Part shown: positions 23,300 through 34,168 of the stretch, in pieces
How the letters are laid out: each line of letters starts with the position of its first letter
How positions within the stretch are numbered: position 1 is the first letter of the stretch
From: Diphasiastrum complanatum
Taxonomy: Eukaryota; Streptophyta; Lycopodiopsida; Lycopodiales; Lycopodiaceae
Assembly: GCA_029204225.1 (NCBI GenBank)
Contig: CM055106.1
Span: 47,748,633 to 47,812,632 of the forward strand
Length of the DNA: 64,000 bases
Direction: 5' to 3'
The notes under the pieces: generated by a model
Told to the model about the DNA's origin: nothing
The model's input: the letters and a program-made list of their open reading frames with translations, nothing else
Database searches by the model: none
Program-made: the position numbers and the translations under genes

Positions 23300-24296
23300 T
23301 GTTGGAAAGAGGTGTGTAAAAGATAGGTCGAAAAGAATCTAATAAAAAAAAATTAAACGACAAAAAAGAAAACTTATTGTGCGCAACAGAATAAACTATC
23401 TTTCTCTTTCTCTATGCATAACTACGCCTATCAATTTCGAACAAATCACATTGTAGCCAACTTTGAAATCATTAGTACTACATTGATTACGTAGCCAAAC
23501 ATTTAGCATTGAATTATCAAACAAATAATCAGTCATGAAGAATTACAGAAACACATATATTTTGAGACAAACTTGAATGCAATAAAAAAGATAGTATTGA
23601 TTTAGTATGAAACAAAATAGATGTACATGAGTACAACAAGTTTGTGAATGGAAGCCGCGTACTCTAAGCTATCTCCGAGCCACTAAATAAAAGTCTGAAT
23701 TAAGCGCAAGTGAGCGCAATAGCAATTTCTAATTAACTCTAAAGAAGTGACCTAGAATGCTCAAGAGTGTCCAAGTTCGCAAGCTTGAGAGAGAGAGCTA
23801 ACTATTCAATACTTGTTGATCTCTTGATCACATCAATGCATAAGATCAATCCCCACAAAAGTAGAAATATGAGCAGCTATTTATACTAAGCAAAGGCGAC
23901 AACGTCCAATAGTAGAACAACTAATTAGGTCGTCAAATGCGTAATCCAGTTGGCTGTGATGTGTTGGCATCCATCCAGATAGTCTTCTCGGAAATTTACT
24001 TGCTAAGCGGTTAGAGCAAGTCTGTAGCCTTTAAGACGAACAATAAATTGTCTTGCAAAAGATGCAAAAAACGTGAAGGTCTTCACTAAAGTCATTTCCT
24101 TAACATTTGAGGCATCTGGCACTTTGCGAAAAGATTGAAGTGAGAAAAAATCCCGAAAGGCGAAAATCTCGAAAATGCCGACACTATAAGTAGTTATGTA
24201 GATTGTGTAAAAACACGAAGAAATCTGCAAGTTTGGATAAAAGTTGGAGGAAGATTAAAATGTCGATTAGTCGATTAGTAGGAGAATAACCCAACA
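23300..24296 (-). repeat. 3' LTR of a Ty1/copia element
   Basis: It begins TGTTGG on the + strand and ends CCAACA, forming perfect six-base inverted ends over 997 bases. On the - strand it follows a polypurine tract and the copia RNase H C-terminus, so it is the 3' LTR. There is no ORF inside. Confidence 0.85.
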
Positions 24297-24305
24297 CTTC
24301 CCCTT
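24297..24305 (-). other. Copia polypurine tract
   Basis: On the - strand this reads AAGGGGAAG directly before the TGTTGG start of the LTR. Confidence 0.8.
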
Positions 24306-25425
24306 AATCTGAATCCATGAATGTCTTAACCTTTAAACTTAGTTCTGCACAAAAAATTTTGTGTTCATCCAAGCTTAATGCTTTAGTAAAAATATCTGCT
24401 ATCATATCTTGCGTTCGACAGTACTGCAATCTGACCTCTTTGTTGAGAACTTTGCTTCTGACATAGTGATACTTGAGTTCAATGTGCTTACTCCTAAAAT
24501 GAGATCTAGAGTTGGCTGACAAGACAAAGGCACTTTGATTATCACAATATAATAATGTCAGATCATATTGATTCAGACTGATATCTGAAAGTAAGTTTCT
24601 CAACCAAATTGCTTCATTCGTAGCTTGTGAGGAAGCAATATACTCTGATTCTGTAGAAGATAGAGCTATCGAAGATTGCTTGCAACTGTTTCAGGAAATA
24701 GGACCATTATTGAGGAAGAATGTAAATCCAGAAGTGGATTTACGAGTGTCTACATCTCCTGCCCAACTTGCATCTATGAAACCAATGAGTAAATTGAGTT
24801 TGTCATTGTCGACTGCTTCATAACAAATGCAAAAGTCCATAGTAGCTCAAAGATATCTCATGACTCTGATAAGAGCCTTCCAATGTGTCATACTAGGGTT
24901 AGTCATAAACTGACTTAGGGAGCTGACTGCAAAAGCTATGTTTGGCCTGGTACAGATCATTGCGTACATAAGAGATCCTATTATTGAATGATAAGGATAC
25001 TCACGCATCTGCTTCTTCTCTTCGATTGTTTGGGAACACTGGTCCTTTGATAGTTTGAGACCTGGTTCCATTGATGAGAGAGCTATCTTGCAATTAACCA
25101 AATTATATCTGACTAGCATATTGTAGATGTATATGTGTTGAGTAAAGGTCAACTTTCGATTTTTGTCTCTGTGGATTTGAATACCAAGGCAAAAATGAGC
25201 TTTGCCCAGATCGGTCATGTCAAATTTAGAAGATAGCATTGTCTTGTTTTCTTTTATCAGATCGATACTATTGCCGAAGAGCAATGTGTCGTTTACGTAT
25301 AAAGTGATAATAATAAAAGACTGTTGCACTGTCTTGAAGTTGTGATCAATAAGAAAAGTATTGATCATTTGAAACCATGCTCGAGCAGATTACTTCAAGC
25401 CATAAAGTGCCTTATATCTAGCATC
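24304..25425 (-). pseudogene. Ty1/copia RT and RNase H, 5'-truncated
   Basis: From high to low coordinates: the end of the RT palm (KALYGLK, stop, SARAWFQM), then the RT active site, which reads YVND instead of YVDD, then YPYHSIIGSLMYAMICTRPN. RNase H follows with DASWAGDVDTRKSTSGF, SSTESEYIASSQATNEAIWL, LLYCDNQSAF and SKHIELKYHYVR. Stops lie near 25400, 24845 and 24690. The frame is otherwise well kept. Integrase and gag are absent because the element is cut at about 25425, against an opposite-strand integrase scrap. Confidence 0.88.
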
Positions 25426-25430
25426 ATTTG

Positions 25431-25700
25431 GCATTCATCATCAGTTCACCACTAGCTACACGCCACAGTTGAATGGAATATCCAAAAGGAAGAACCAAAC
25501 ATTACTAAATGTAGTTCGATCGATGATGTCAAATGTTCAGCTCACCGAAGATTTTTGGGCTAAAGCTATTTCGACAACTTGCTATCTACAAAACTATTTG
25601 AGCACCAAAGTAGTCAACTCAAAGATTCTTTTCGAAGCTTTCTATGGCTACAAACCGAGTCTACAACACCTTTGAGTGTCATTAGAAAAACTTAGAGCCC
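25431..25700 (+). pseudogene. Ty1/copia integrase fragment
   Basis: The + strand reads HHQFTTSYTPQLNGISKRKN, then LLNVVRSMMSNVQLTEDFWA and CYLQNYLSTKVVNSKI. This is the end of a copia integrase core. The catalytic Glu of the usual NGxxERKN motif is Lys here. It is joined tail to tail with the - strand RT fragment at about 25426-25431. Confidence 0.8.
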
Positions 25701-25980
25701 GAAGAAGGCCTTTGAAAAAGATGTTTTTTTTATTTTTTTTCTTATTTCCGTTAACATGTGGACCAATTGAAACCTTGAAATCAGGGTTCTACGTAACATA
25801 GAATTTTCCAAATATAAATAAAATAAAAGCTTTCAAAATATATTGTTGTTTGGTCGGGCAGCATGTGAAAATGCTATTGGTTGATGAGGCCTGCCCTTCC
25901 AGCATATCACTGCCCGAAGAGACCCAAAAATATTGAAAATGAATATGACAGATGGTTGAGATGAGAAAATCGATGTACCA
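25701..25980. other. Left flank of the multi-gene unit
   Basis: No gene. A short inverted pair (tcgggcag at about 25856 and ctgcccga at about 25912) could form a stem. It may belong to the promoter of the next gene or be chance. Confidence 0.35.
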
Positions 25981-25983
25981 TTA

Positions 25984-27154
25984 ATGTATATGCATTGTCA
26001 AATCATGGTTAACAGGATTAACCAGAGTTCATTCGTGGCGCCAAATAGATTAGTGTTTCAAATTTACGCCAGCACATTTTCTCAAGTTCATGGCTTTTTG
26101 TCTACGCAAATTTTCAGATTCATAGTTCAATGCACATTTTTTTGCATGCAAATTTGTAGATTCATATTACGAATGGCACAATCAAGGAAGCCGTGCTCCT
26201 CAATCGACTCTATGCTTCTATTTAACGAGAAAGATGATAATGGATTATGGGTGCCAAAAAAATATTCAAAAAACTCTTGGGTTTTGATGCATCCATCATC
26301 AAGAGAAGCATTTCGAAAAAGCAAAAGGTCAAAACCATCATTTCGATCTTATTGGAAGGCTAAAATTTTGGATTTCAAAACATCATCAGGAGAAAAATCT
26401 ATTTCTGAAATTCTAGTCCAACATGTATATATGCATTCAGAGATAAATGTGCAAGGATTCAACCGTCAGGATCACCAAAAAAACAACTGTGAGTATTGAT
26501 ATTCTTGATACTTAGATTTTTGTCATTCATAAATATCTAACAGTAAACTTGCCAATCTGATCATTTTTCTCTCATAGATTTATATCCATCCAACATAAAT
26601 GAATGGCAGCCAAGTGGATCTTTAACAGGTGTGTTAGATGTTATTCACACTGATATTGGACAACTGCAATATCGAGGTAGAACTGCAAAAGATCTAGCTG
26701 ATAGTGGAATCTTTTTTTATGAATCAATGTACATTCCTGATACAAAAAGAAATTTTGGACAAATAGTCCCAATTCCATTACCTAGTTTTGAACGTGATGA
26801 ATGGATTGCACCAGATGCTATAATTTCAGAATCATTTTGTTGCAAGATATATAATGATGTAAAAACGTGTGTTGAGGTGGAAGAAGATTGGAGTCTAAAT
26901 TACATCAGGCGAGAACTATTGCTCCTACAAGATGATGTACTTCCATACTTCGGATTTATTTTCAATGGTAAACTCGTAAGTAACTGTAAACAATCGATCT
27001 TTTATGAATAGTTTCAATCAAAACTTTCTAATACAATCTCTATACTAATTGTAACTCACTTTGTATTAGTTTTATGCAGGTACGTAAAAGACATGAGCTT
27101 GAGATCAAATGCAGAGATATTGGTGAAACAATCCAACTTATGGAAGAACACTAA
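25984..27154 (+). CDS. Unrecognised three-exon gene, apparently intact
   Basis: Exon 1 runs to 26488, from the ATG at 26173 or the in-frame ATG at 25984. Exon 2 is 26578-26975 and exon 3 is 27080-27154 (TAA). Introns have gtgagt...tcatag and gtaagt...atgcag borders of 89 and 104 bases. All three exons join in phase to give 262 residues from ATG 26173. Visible segments are GLWVPKKYSKNSWVLMHPSS, SEILVQHVYMHSEINVQGFN, ADSGIFFYESMYIPDTKRNF and IRRELLLLQDDVLPYFGFIF. I see no signal peptide, zinc motif or known catalytic signature. It has no stops, unlike its neighbours. The function is unknown. Confidence 0.6.
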
Positions 27155-27349
27155 GATTCACTATCAGCAAATACATGCCAATCATCATGTCTTTTTATCA
27201 ATATAAAAAATTGTATTCCAGTATTACACTATAAACACAACTTGATTGCAAGAATCTATATTGATATCAATAAAAAAAACCCATAAACGGGTTGTTTACA
27301 TGTAAAATGATTGTATTTTTTTTTTATTATCTCTATTACAAGAAGATCT
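27155..27349. other. Convergent intergenic stretch
   Basis: AT-rich region between two convergent genes, with aataaaaa and aatataaaa words that could act as polyadenylation signals on either side. Confidence 0.35.
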
Positions 27350-28930
27350 CTATTCAGTCAATTTTTCTATATTTTCTTTATCAGTATTAGGAACTGATAA
27401 GGGGACAGCTCCTTCTATAATCTCGTCTTCCTCTATTTCAAGAAAGGCCTCTATGCCTTTTAAGACAAGAGGACTCTCTGCTATAATATCGCCTTCCTCT
27501 CTATATTAGGAAGGACTTGTATTCCTTTTTGATCATATATAATAATATCTGCATCCTGAGCAACTTGAAAGGCTGTTAAGGCAAGAGCAGCTTGCTTTTG
27601 AAGGCCCTCAATCTCAGGTGCAACACTTACACCATTCTGTGCATAGGTTGTGATCAACTCTTGCCGAAATCTATATACATCATCAGGAGTATACGGCTCA
27701 AGAGTGAACTGTCATCACAAAACACGAGAATCAGCAAATTACAAACAATGATAGTAAAAACATATAAATCAGAATGAAAGGAATTACAAATGAACAGAAT
27801 ATTACATTTTCAATATCTACATCCACTTGTAAATTATACCACTCAGAAAATAACTTCGTATTGTACAAGACGAACCATGCACAACTAAAAGCGTCCTTTT
27901 CTTGTACACACTGCATTATATTGAACAAAAATTAGTAATATTATGACAAAATTTATTTATGCTATGATGATAGATTTGAACTAAAAAAAAGAATACATGC
28001 ATATCAGAGATAAATTGAATATACCTTGAGAGATCTAATGATTATCTCTCCAATTGAGGTTGTCGTTGTCGGTATTTCTTGAATGACATCATGAAGTAAA
28101 GAATCAAATTCTCTATGTGTATTTGCAACTGAGTTTAATTTTACACATAGAAAATTTGATACTCCCTCCTTATTTATCTTTTCACGAAATAATATTGAGG
28201 CTCCAATGCCAACTGCAACAACCAAAATACAAATATCTATAAATCCATATTTATTAAAGCAATGCCGCATGCAACAATACAAATTAAAGAAACAAAAACA
28301 AAAGAGCAATCCTTACTTATTTTCATATGGAATCAAATAAATTTCGCCACTAGATTGCATTCGATAAAATATACAACCTTCTCAAAATCGGCTTCTTTTG
28401 CCTTTATCACTCCCATGAAAAATGGACTAACAACAAAAACTATACCATGAGAATCGAAACTAATACTATGCTGCAAAAAGAATCCTCCGGCTTCTACTAT
28501 TACATCTTAAATTTCTGATGTTTTATCTTTCAGCTCAACACAAAATTTGGGATCTAATCTAAAGCTTTTACGTGAATCTGAAAGAAAAAAATCAAAATAA
28601 TTGCCGAGAAGATCAATTTTATTAGCTAGGTAGGCCTCGTACTAGTTATAATGATCAGAATCAAAATAAACTTAGGCAGAATCGTATGGAATTTTGACAA
28701 AAAGATTATGTACAGGAGTAGAAAGAGAAGTAGATACAATATTTACAAATTTCTCTGTTATTTTTTACAAAGTCTGAAAAGTCAAAGATTGTAGATATAG
28801 ATACTTTTTTTATTGATACGAGCATTAATTTAGATGATTGTTCATATTTTAATCCTGCTCGAAATAGGGCATCGTTTATAGGCCCTAGAACACTCACTAC
28901 CCTTTCTCCTTCTGATAAATCTTTGATCAC
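27350..28930 (-). pseudogene. Unrecognised four-exon gene, decayed
   Basis: On the - strand the exons are about 28930-28317, 28212-28025, 27910-27806 and 27708-27483. Introns begin GTAAGG, GTATAT and GTAATA and end TTGCAG, ATGCAG and GACAG, and all junctions keep phase. Segments include SEGERVVSVLGPINDALFRA, LANKIDLLGNYFDFFLSDSR, ANTHREFDSLLHDVIQEIPT, VLYNTKLFSEWYNLQVDVDI and TLEPYTPDDVYRFRQELITT. Exon 1 has a frameshift near 28765 (A run) and stops near 28675, 28645, 28507 and 28330. A one-base shift near 27500 would extend the acidic tail to a stop at 27350. I recognise no family. Confidence 0.5.
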
Positions 28931-29454
28931 TTTGTCTACTTATAATATAGATAATAATTTTTTTTTGACAATATTGGATCTTTTTTATTTCACTGAAGCT
29001 GAGACTCTTTGCATTTTGAACAAAGAGCTTGATGAATTTTCAGATGTAATTGATTTTGATGCTGATGATCTTCTCCCTAGTGTTGACGATGATGTACATA
29101 ATGATAAATTTTATTCAGAGAAAGATTGTTTGAAAATGGCTATGGAGGAAATGCGCAACAAAGAAGATGATTTGCCTTCTGAGGAGGAGTTTCTCAGAAT
29201 CCAAAGTCAACTTGGTTTTCCACAACCAACTGTCTATTCACCAACAATATTGACATTGAAAGGTGGACATAATATTGATGGAGAGACAATAATCAAGAAA
29301 GACAAAGCCGAATGCGTAAGTTTTTGTATCTTAGCATGTACTAGTAGATTTGTTATGTCAGATTAAACAATTTTCTTTGATGATTTCACAATTCGTCGAG
29401 GAGGACAAAGATCTTCTGCTGGAGAATCTTCAAGAGACTATGATGAGACTATGA
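28923..29454 (+). CDS. Unrecognised short gene, probably two exons
   Basis: The first exon ends at 29315 before a gtaagt donor. It reads LNKELDEFSDVIDFDADDLL, DCLKMAMEEMRNKEDDLPSE and PTILTLKGGHNIDGETIIKK. It is very acidic. A tgttatgtcag acceptor at 29361 would add ISQFVEEDKDLLLENLQETM and a TGA at 29452. The true 5' end is not visible. The gene is divergent from the one at 27350-28930, with starts close together, so a shared promoter is possible. The function is unknown. The splice choice is uncertain because a 65-bp duplication begins right there. Confidence 0.4.
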
Positions 29455-29574
29455 TTATGGCAATCAAGGCATTGTCTCATTTTCTTGGAGGACATAATCT
29501 TAATAAGGTGAGACTATGATTATGGCAATCAAGGCATTGTCTCATTTTCTTGGAGGACATAATCTTAATAAGGT
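29445..29574. repeat. Perfect 65-bp tandem duplication
   Basis: Copy 1 is 29445-29509 and copy 2 is 29510-29574, with no mismatch. Each copy contains a possible ag/gtgaga splice donor. The length is not a multiple of three. Confidence 0.95.
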
Positions 29575-29641
29575 GCATAAAATATTTTTTGTAAAGAAAA
29601 CCATTGCGGTTGAAATTTTATAATATGCACTAGTGAATTCC

Positions 29642-29794
29642 ATGCTCATATCATTTGATTTTGCATTGTACGCTGCTTACGTTGATCTAAGTAAGCATGA
29701 AAACTATGAGCTGTTGGATCCATACGAAATACGGAAATTGTTGCATGATTCTAAGTTGCAACTTTCATTAGAAAAAGTATCAGAAGCAGAGTAG
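29642..29794 (+). CDS. Small ORF or terminal exon, unrecognised (50 aa)
   Basis: Reads FALYAAYVDLSKHENYELLD then PYEIRKLLHDSKLQLSLEKV and stops at 29792. The composition is protein-like, and it may be a last exon of the + gene just upstream. No splice acceptor could be fixed. Confidence 0.3.
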   Translation: MLISFDFALYAAYVDLSKHENYELLDPYEIRKLLHDSKLQLSLEKVSEAE

Positions 29795-29823
29795 ATACTG
29801 CTGAATTGTACTTTGTAAATATT

Positions 29824-32300
29824 TTAACTTAATATACAAAATTTTATTGTGTGTCTATTGCCTATTGGCTTGTATAAATTTGCATGCTTTTTGAAATTTG
29901 TTATAATCCGTCGATTTTGTATTATGACAAATTTGGATTCTTCTGTAAAACCAGTGGAAAAGTTGCAGTATATAGCTATTTTTTGTGCTAGTCTTGTCAT
30001 GTTTTTTGTACTAGTCCCGCCATGTTGTGTACTTTTATGAAATGTCGCTCTTGCTTGCCAATGAGATTTTTCCATTCCTTGCGATGACCATATGCTAAGA
30101 CTTCCACTATTTCTTGCAAAGTATGTCGAATGATGTCGTAATATGTGCTGCATGTCATAAAAACATTATTTAAATCAGTACCAAAAGTATCTAATTTAAT
30201 TGCACATATTTGTCTATAGTAGTGTAACATCAAAATCTTACCATATAATGTGTTATATGATCAACACCCCATGCACTTTGAACTGCATCCACAAATTTAG
30301 TGGTTGTTTTCTGTATCATTTGTATATCAGTATTGGAAAATTTATCTTTTCTCAAGTATTTCACCATGTTGTCTAATTTTTTTCAAACTTCTACTTTGTG
30401 TATACGAGTAAAATCTTCTTCTTCGAAATCTTGAGTTGCTGCAATAATTTCTTTCCAAACCGTGTATTGAATCTTGGATTGTTTGCCAAATAATTTGATA
30501 AAAATCTTCGAGCTTGGTATCCTCCAATGCTTGGCTTGCATGGAATATTCATGTTTTACCTGATAGCTTGTCATCTTTTTTTATTTTAACGTGGCCTTTA
30601 TGTAAGCCTGCTTTGGACAACACATCCTCTAATTTGGAAATAGCTTCCTTCGCAGAGGCCTCTGGCTCGGATTCCATGCAAATAAGATGTGAAGATATAT
30701 TATTCTTTCTATAATACGCACCTCTGCATGCAATGTACAGATATGAACATTTTGAAGAGGAATCGATAATACAGGTTTCCAATTAGGATCTTCTCAATCT
30801 CTTGATATTCTTGTACTCCTTGTCATGTCTTTTGCTGTCTTCATGCAGTATAAACAAGGGTGTTTAGAGTTAGCGTTGTGAGATACATTGAACATACATT
30901 TTAATGTCTTCGGATCTCCTGCTAAATGCCATTCAATGTTGAAAGTGCCAATTCTAGGAATATTGAGTGGAACTCCCTCCATGTGATTTTTTATGGTGGC
31001 AGGATATGACGTTCTATTGAATATCCATGAGAAAATGTCATGGTCTTCTTTCATCACCTATAAGAGAATACAAAAACGTGATTAGCCTCGAGATTTTCCA
31101 AATGAAATCCATATTAAAATAATTATCCCTATTGATTATGCAAAGGAATTGCTATACCTGAAATGCTGCCAACCACCAGATATCATTTTTCAATTGAACA
31201 CTAAAATTGAGGCCTTCTGAGTCTTCAGAAATTGAAAGTGCTCCATTCATGATCGTGAGCCTGACTCTTTTGATTTTTTGTCTTTTTATAATTTCAGACT
31301 CATCTAACTTGAGAACAACTCTCAACTTGTTATTGACATTCTCATTTGTAATACCGTAAAAATTTATGATGAGTGTTAGTAACTGATTAATGTCAATAAA
31401 TAAATTGTTGGAATTGTTATATGCTAGACTTTCTCCTTTTGAGCAATACACTTCATTGATATGAGATGGATTACCAACTATTGTCTGCATACCTTGGTTT
31501 AACGTCTTTTTTTTTAAAAGATGAGATGGTCGTGGGATTGGAAACTTTTTAATACTTACCTATGCAAATGCCTCCTATATCATCTTAAACATTGTTGCAT
31601 ATGCTTCTCTACTAATGCTAGAAAAGTCACATGCCCCCTGAAGCAATGTAGTGTCTAATATTTTTCCAACTTCATTTATAATGCTATCAGTAACTGAAGC
31701 CTTAATCTTTTTCAGTTTGTTATTGTTTAACATTGATTTCATAGATTTAGAAGTCAAGCTAGAGCCTAGTGAGTTTCCAATCGAAATCTCATCGGCCAAA
31801 TGGTCTTCAACAACCAATGCTGATCTACATTGCAAACATAATGTTTATGAAAATGTCAGTATAAATTTTGACACTCATAGTATTCACAGCAATATAATAA
31901 GCAAATCAACAGAAAGTTGACATGAATAAATAATAAAACTAGTGATTATGGATGAATCAAAAAGCTCAAGCAATATTTAATACCAAATAAGCTATAACTT
32001 ACTTGAATGCACAGATTCGTCTTTGTCTATGACCTCCTCTGGATGATAGATCACATATATCCTTGGTTACCAATCTTTTCCTCTTGTTGCTTTGGACCTT
32101 TCTGTTAAGCACATCCATATCTTTAACAAGAGACAAATATGAGATATGCATGGATTGAAATGTAGTTTTTATCTCATCATTACTAGTTGCATAATGATGC
32201 AAAAAAGATTTCAACCTTGCGATCTCCTTTTTGAGCATCTCATTTTTATCCAAACAAGTTTTTAACTTTGTAGATGTTTCTTCGCACTCCTGTGATATTT
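29824..32300 (-). pseudogene. Five-exon gene with DNA-transposon-like motifs, decayed
   Basis: On the - strand the exons are about 32300-32003, 31824-31560, 31484-31158, 31057-30242 and 30147-29824. Introns have GT...AG borders and junctions keep phase. The start is a Lys/Glu-rich coiled coil (KNEMLKKEIARLKSFLHHY). Then come VRLTIMNGALSISEDSEGL, IEWHLAGDPKTLKCMFNVSH with SKHPCLYCMKTAKD, PVLSIPLQNVHICTLHAEVR, and in the last exon IWSSQGMEKSHWQARATFHK with STQHGG. The pattern GD...CLYC followed by QGMEKSH...HGG reminds me of unclassified eukaryotic transposon proteins; that is memory, not a search. Several stops (near 31575, 31562, 30795, 30393) look like C-to-T changes. Frameshifts lie near 30700 and 30500. 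Confidence 0.5.
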
Positions 32301-32471
32301 TCCTTGATTTCTCTTAAAAATAATATATTCTTTGCATTGAATGTGCATTCCCATAGAGCATCAAATTCTCACAGTAACCCAAAAGGCCATTTTTGCCATG
32401 ACACATATAGATTATTAACTGACTCACCGAATGAAAATCTGGATGTTGCAATGAACATGGGTCAACAGGAT
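32301..32471. other. Junction between the multi-gene unit and copia LTR
   Basis: This may hold the 5' exon of the - strand gene above (donor-like GTGAGT near 32425), but no frame is convincing. Confidence 0.3.
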
Positions 32472-32945
32472 ACTGTGAAGATTATTAAAATATTATCTTC
32501 CTATCTCGAGTTTGGGGCCATGTCCATGGTTATTTCCACTATATTTCATATTGTACATAAAAGGTATGTGAATTGAGCACATAACCTTCTAGTATAGGTT
32601 GGATTTGAGTTAGGTAGATTCAATTTTGATGACATGCAGAAGCTTAGATAGCATGTAATGTCATACTGTATTCATGCAAGCCACATGCAATCAGTGCATG
32701 CAACATACAAAGTGGTTTCTGTGATCTACACATGTCTAGGCAATTTTATGAGTTGACATGCAGTACATGCAACATCCATGCATGCAGTTACACATGTGGA
32801 TCTCTTGTAGGTGAATTGGTTCAATTAAGTGGACTTTCCATGCAACTCCACTGTAGAAATTCGAGTCTCTATCATGTAGGAAAAGCTTGGCATGTTTTGC
32901 CATATTGTGAATAATGACATTTTGGTAATTTGCACTCATTCTCCC
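32472..32945 (+). repeat. Copia LTR (copy 1)
   Basis: Aligns with 38749-39225 at about 94% by eye (roughly 30 differences). The shared part starts at aagattattaaaatatt and ends near gcactcattct. The true ends are uncertain. It is dense in CATGCA words. Confidence 0.75.
32633..32844. promoter_or_regulatory. Cluster of nine CATGCA (RY-type) motifs
   Basis: CATGCA starts at 32633, 32673, 32684, 32697, 32757, 32766, 32777, 32781 and 32839. RY motifs (CATGCA) are known binding sites of plant B3-domain factors. The second LTR copy keeps a similar number. A regulatory role is inferred. Confidence 0.45.
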
Positions 32946-34168
32946 TCTACTCAAGTTAACCTTACTAATGAGGATGAGTGTGAGGGTGTTGAGAGTGAAA
33001 GAGAGGATTCATTAATGATGTCTACTTTTTCTTCTTTTCCTTTTAAGAATGAAGAAGTCTGGTGGATAGATAGTGGGGCTAGTTCCCATATCTCTAGTTC
33101 TAGGAACTCCTTCACTAATCTCATGCCATATCTAGGTGCAAAAAGATCAATCTATACTGCTAATGATGTAGAGTGTAGAATTGAAGGAATAGGTAGTATT
33201 ACACTACATGCATCATCATCAAAATCTTTTTGCTTACATGATGTATTGTATGTACCCAAACTAACTAAGAATCTCATTAGTGTAGGACAGTTGTTTGATA
33301 GTGGATTGGATGTCAAGTTTCAAGTTGACAAGTGTATAATCTCAAGAGAAAATGAAGTTATTGCTAGAGGATCTAAAATTGGTAAGTTGTACAAACTAGA
33401 TTCTAGGGAGAGTGCTAACATTTCGAATATTGCTTATGAGACCAAGGTTCTTCAGGAGGATCTATGGCACAAGAGACTGGGAAGTCCCAATTTCAAAGCC
33501 ATGCAATCTATGGTCAAGGAAGGAAAAGCTGTTGGACTACCAAAGACACTGTCAAAGGAGCTTCTACCTTGTGAAAATTGTGTCTTGGCAAAATCACATA
33601 GAAGGTTTTTTCCTAGATCAAGCATCAAAACAAAGCAACCATTTGAATTAGTGCACTCTGATGTTCATTTCTCATCAACTAAGAGCAAAGGAGGAGCAAA
33701 TTGCTTTGTTTCCTTCGTAGATGATTATACAAGATATTCTTGGATCTATATGTTGTCTTCAAAAGCCATGGTCTATGATGTTTTTCTTACTTTCAAAGCT
33801 TATGTAGAAAAGCAATTTTCTTTCAAGTTGAAAGCTTTGAGAAGTGATATGGAGGAGAATACACTTCCAATAAGTTTAAAGACTTTTGTGAGAGAGAGGG
33901 CATTCAAAGAGAGTTTTCTTGTTCATATACTCCTTAGCAAAATGGAGTTTCTAAGAGAAAAAGTAGAACTTTGTGTAAATGTGCAAAAGCCATTAGGCTA
34001 GAAGCTTCTCTACCTAAAGAATTTTGGGGAGAGGCAGTTGCAGGTGCAAACTATCTCTGTAATAGGCTTCCTAATCTTGCAATAGGAGGAAAAACACCAT
34101 TTGAGATGTTGTATAAGAAAAAGCCTAAGGTAGGTTGTATGCTTTGTGCATGTGCCTCTAGAAACTAG
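32946..34168 (+). pseudogene. Copia protease and integrase
   Basis: The protease site is VWWIDSGASSHISSSRNSF (DSGA, about residue 57 of the ORF from 32892). The pre-integrase segment is DLWHKRLGSPNFKAMQ, followed by a zinc region CENCVLAKSHRRFF. The core's first Asp is in FVSFVDDYTRYSW and the second in ALRSDMEEN. The frame is lost after about 33850, so the usual GGEY and NGxxERKN motifs are garbled. A second piece (33971-34168) ends at a deletion of about 19 bases relative to copy 2 near 34132, which shifts the frame. Inactive. Confidence 0.85.
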
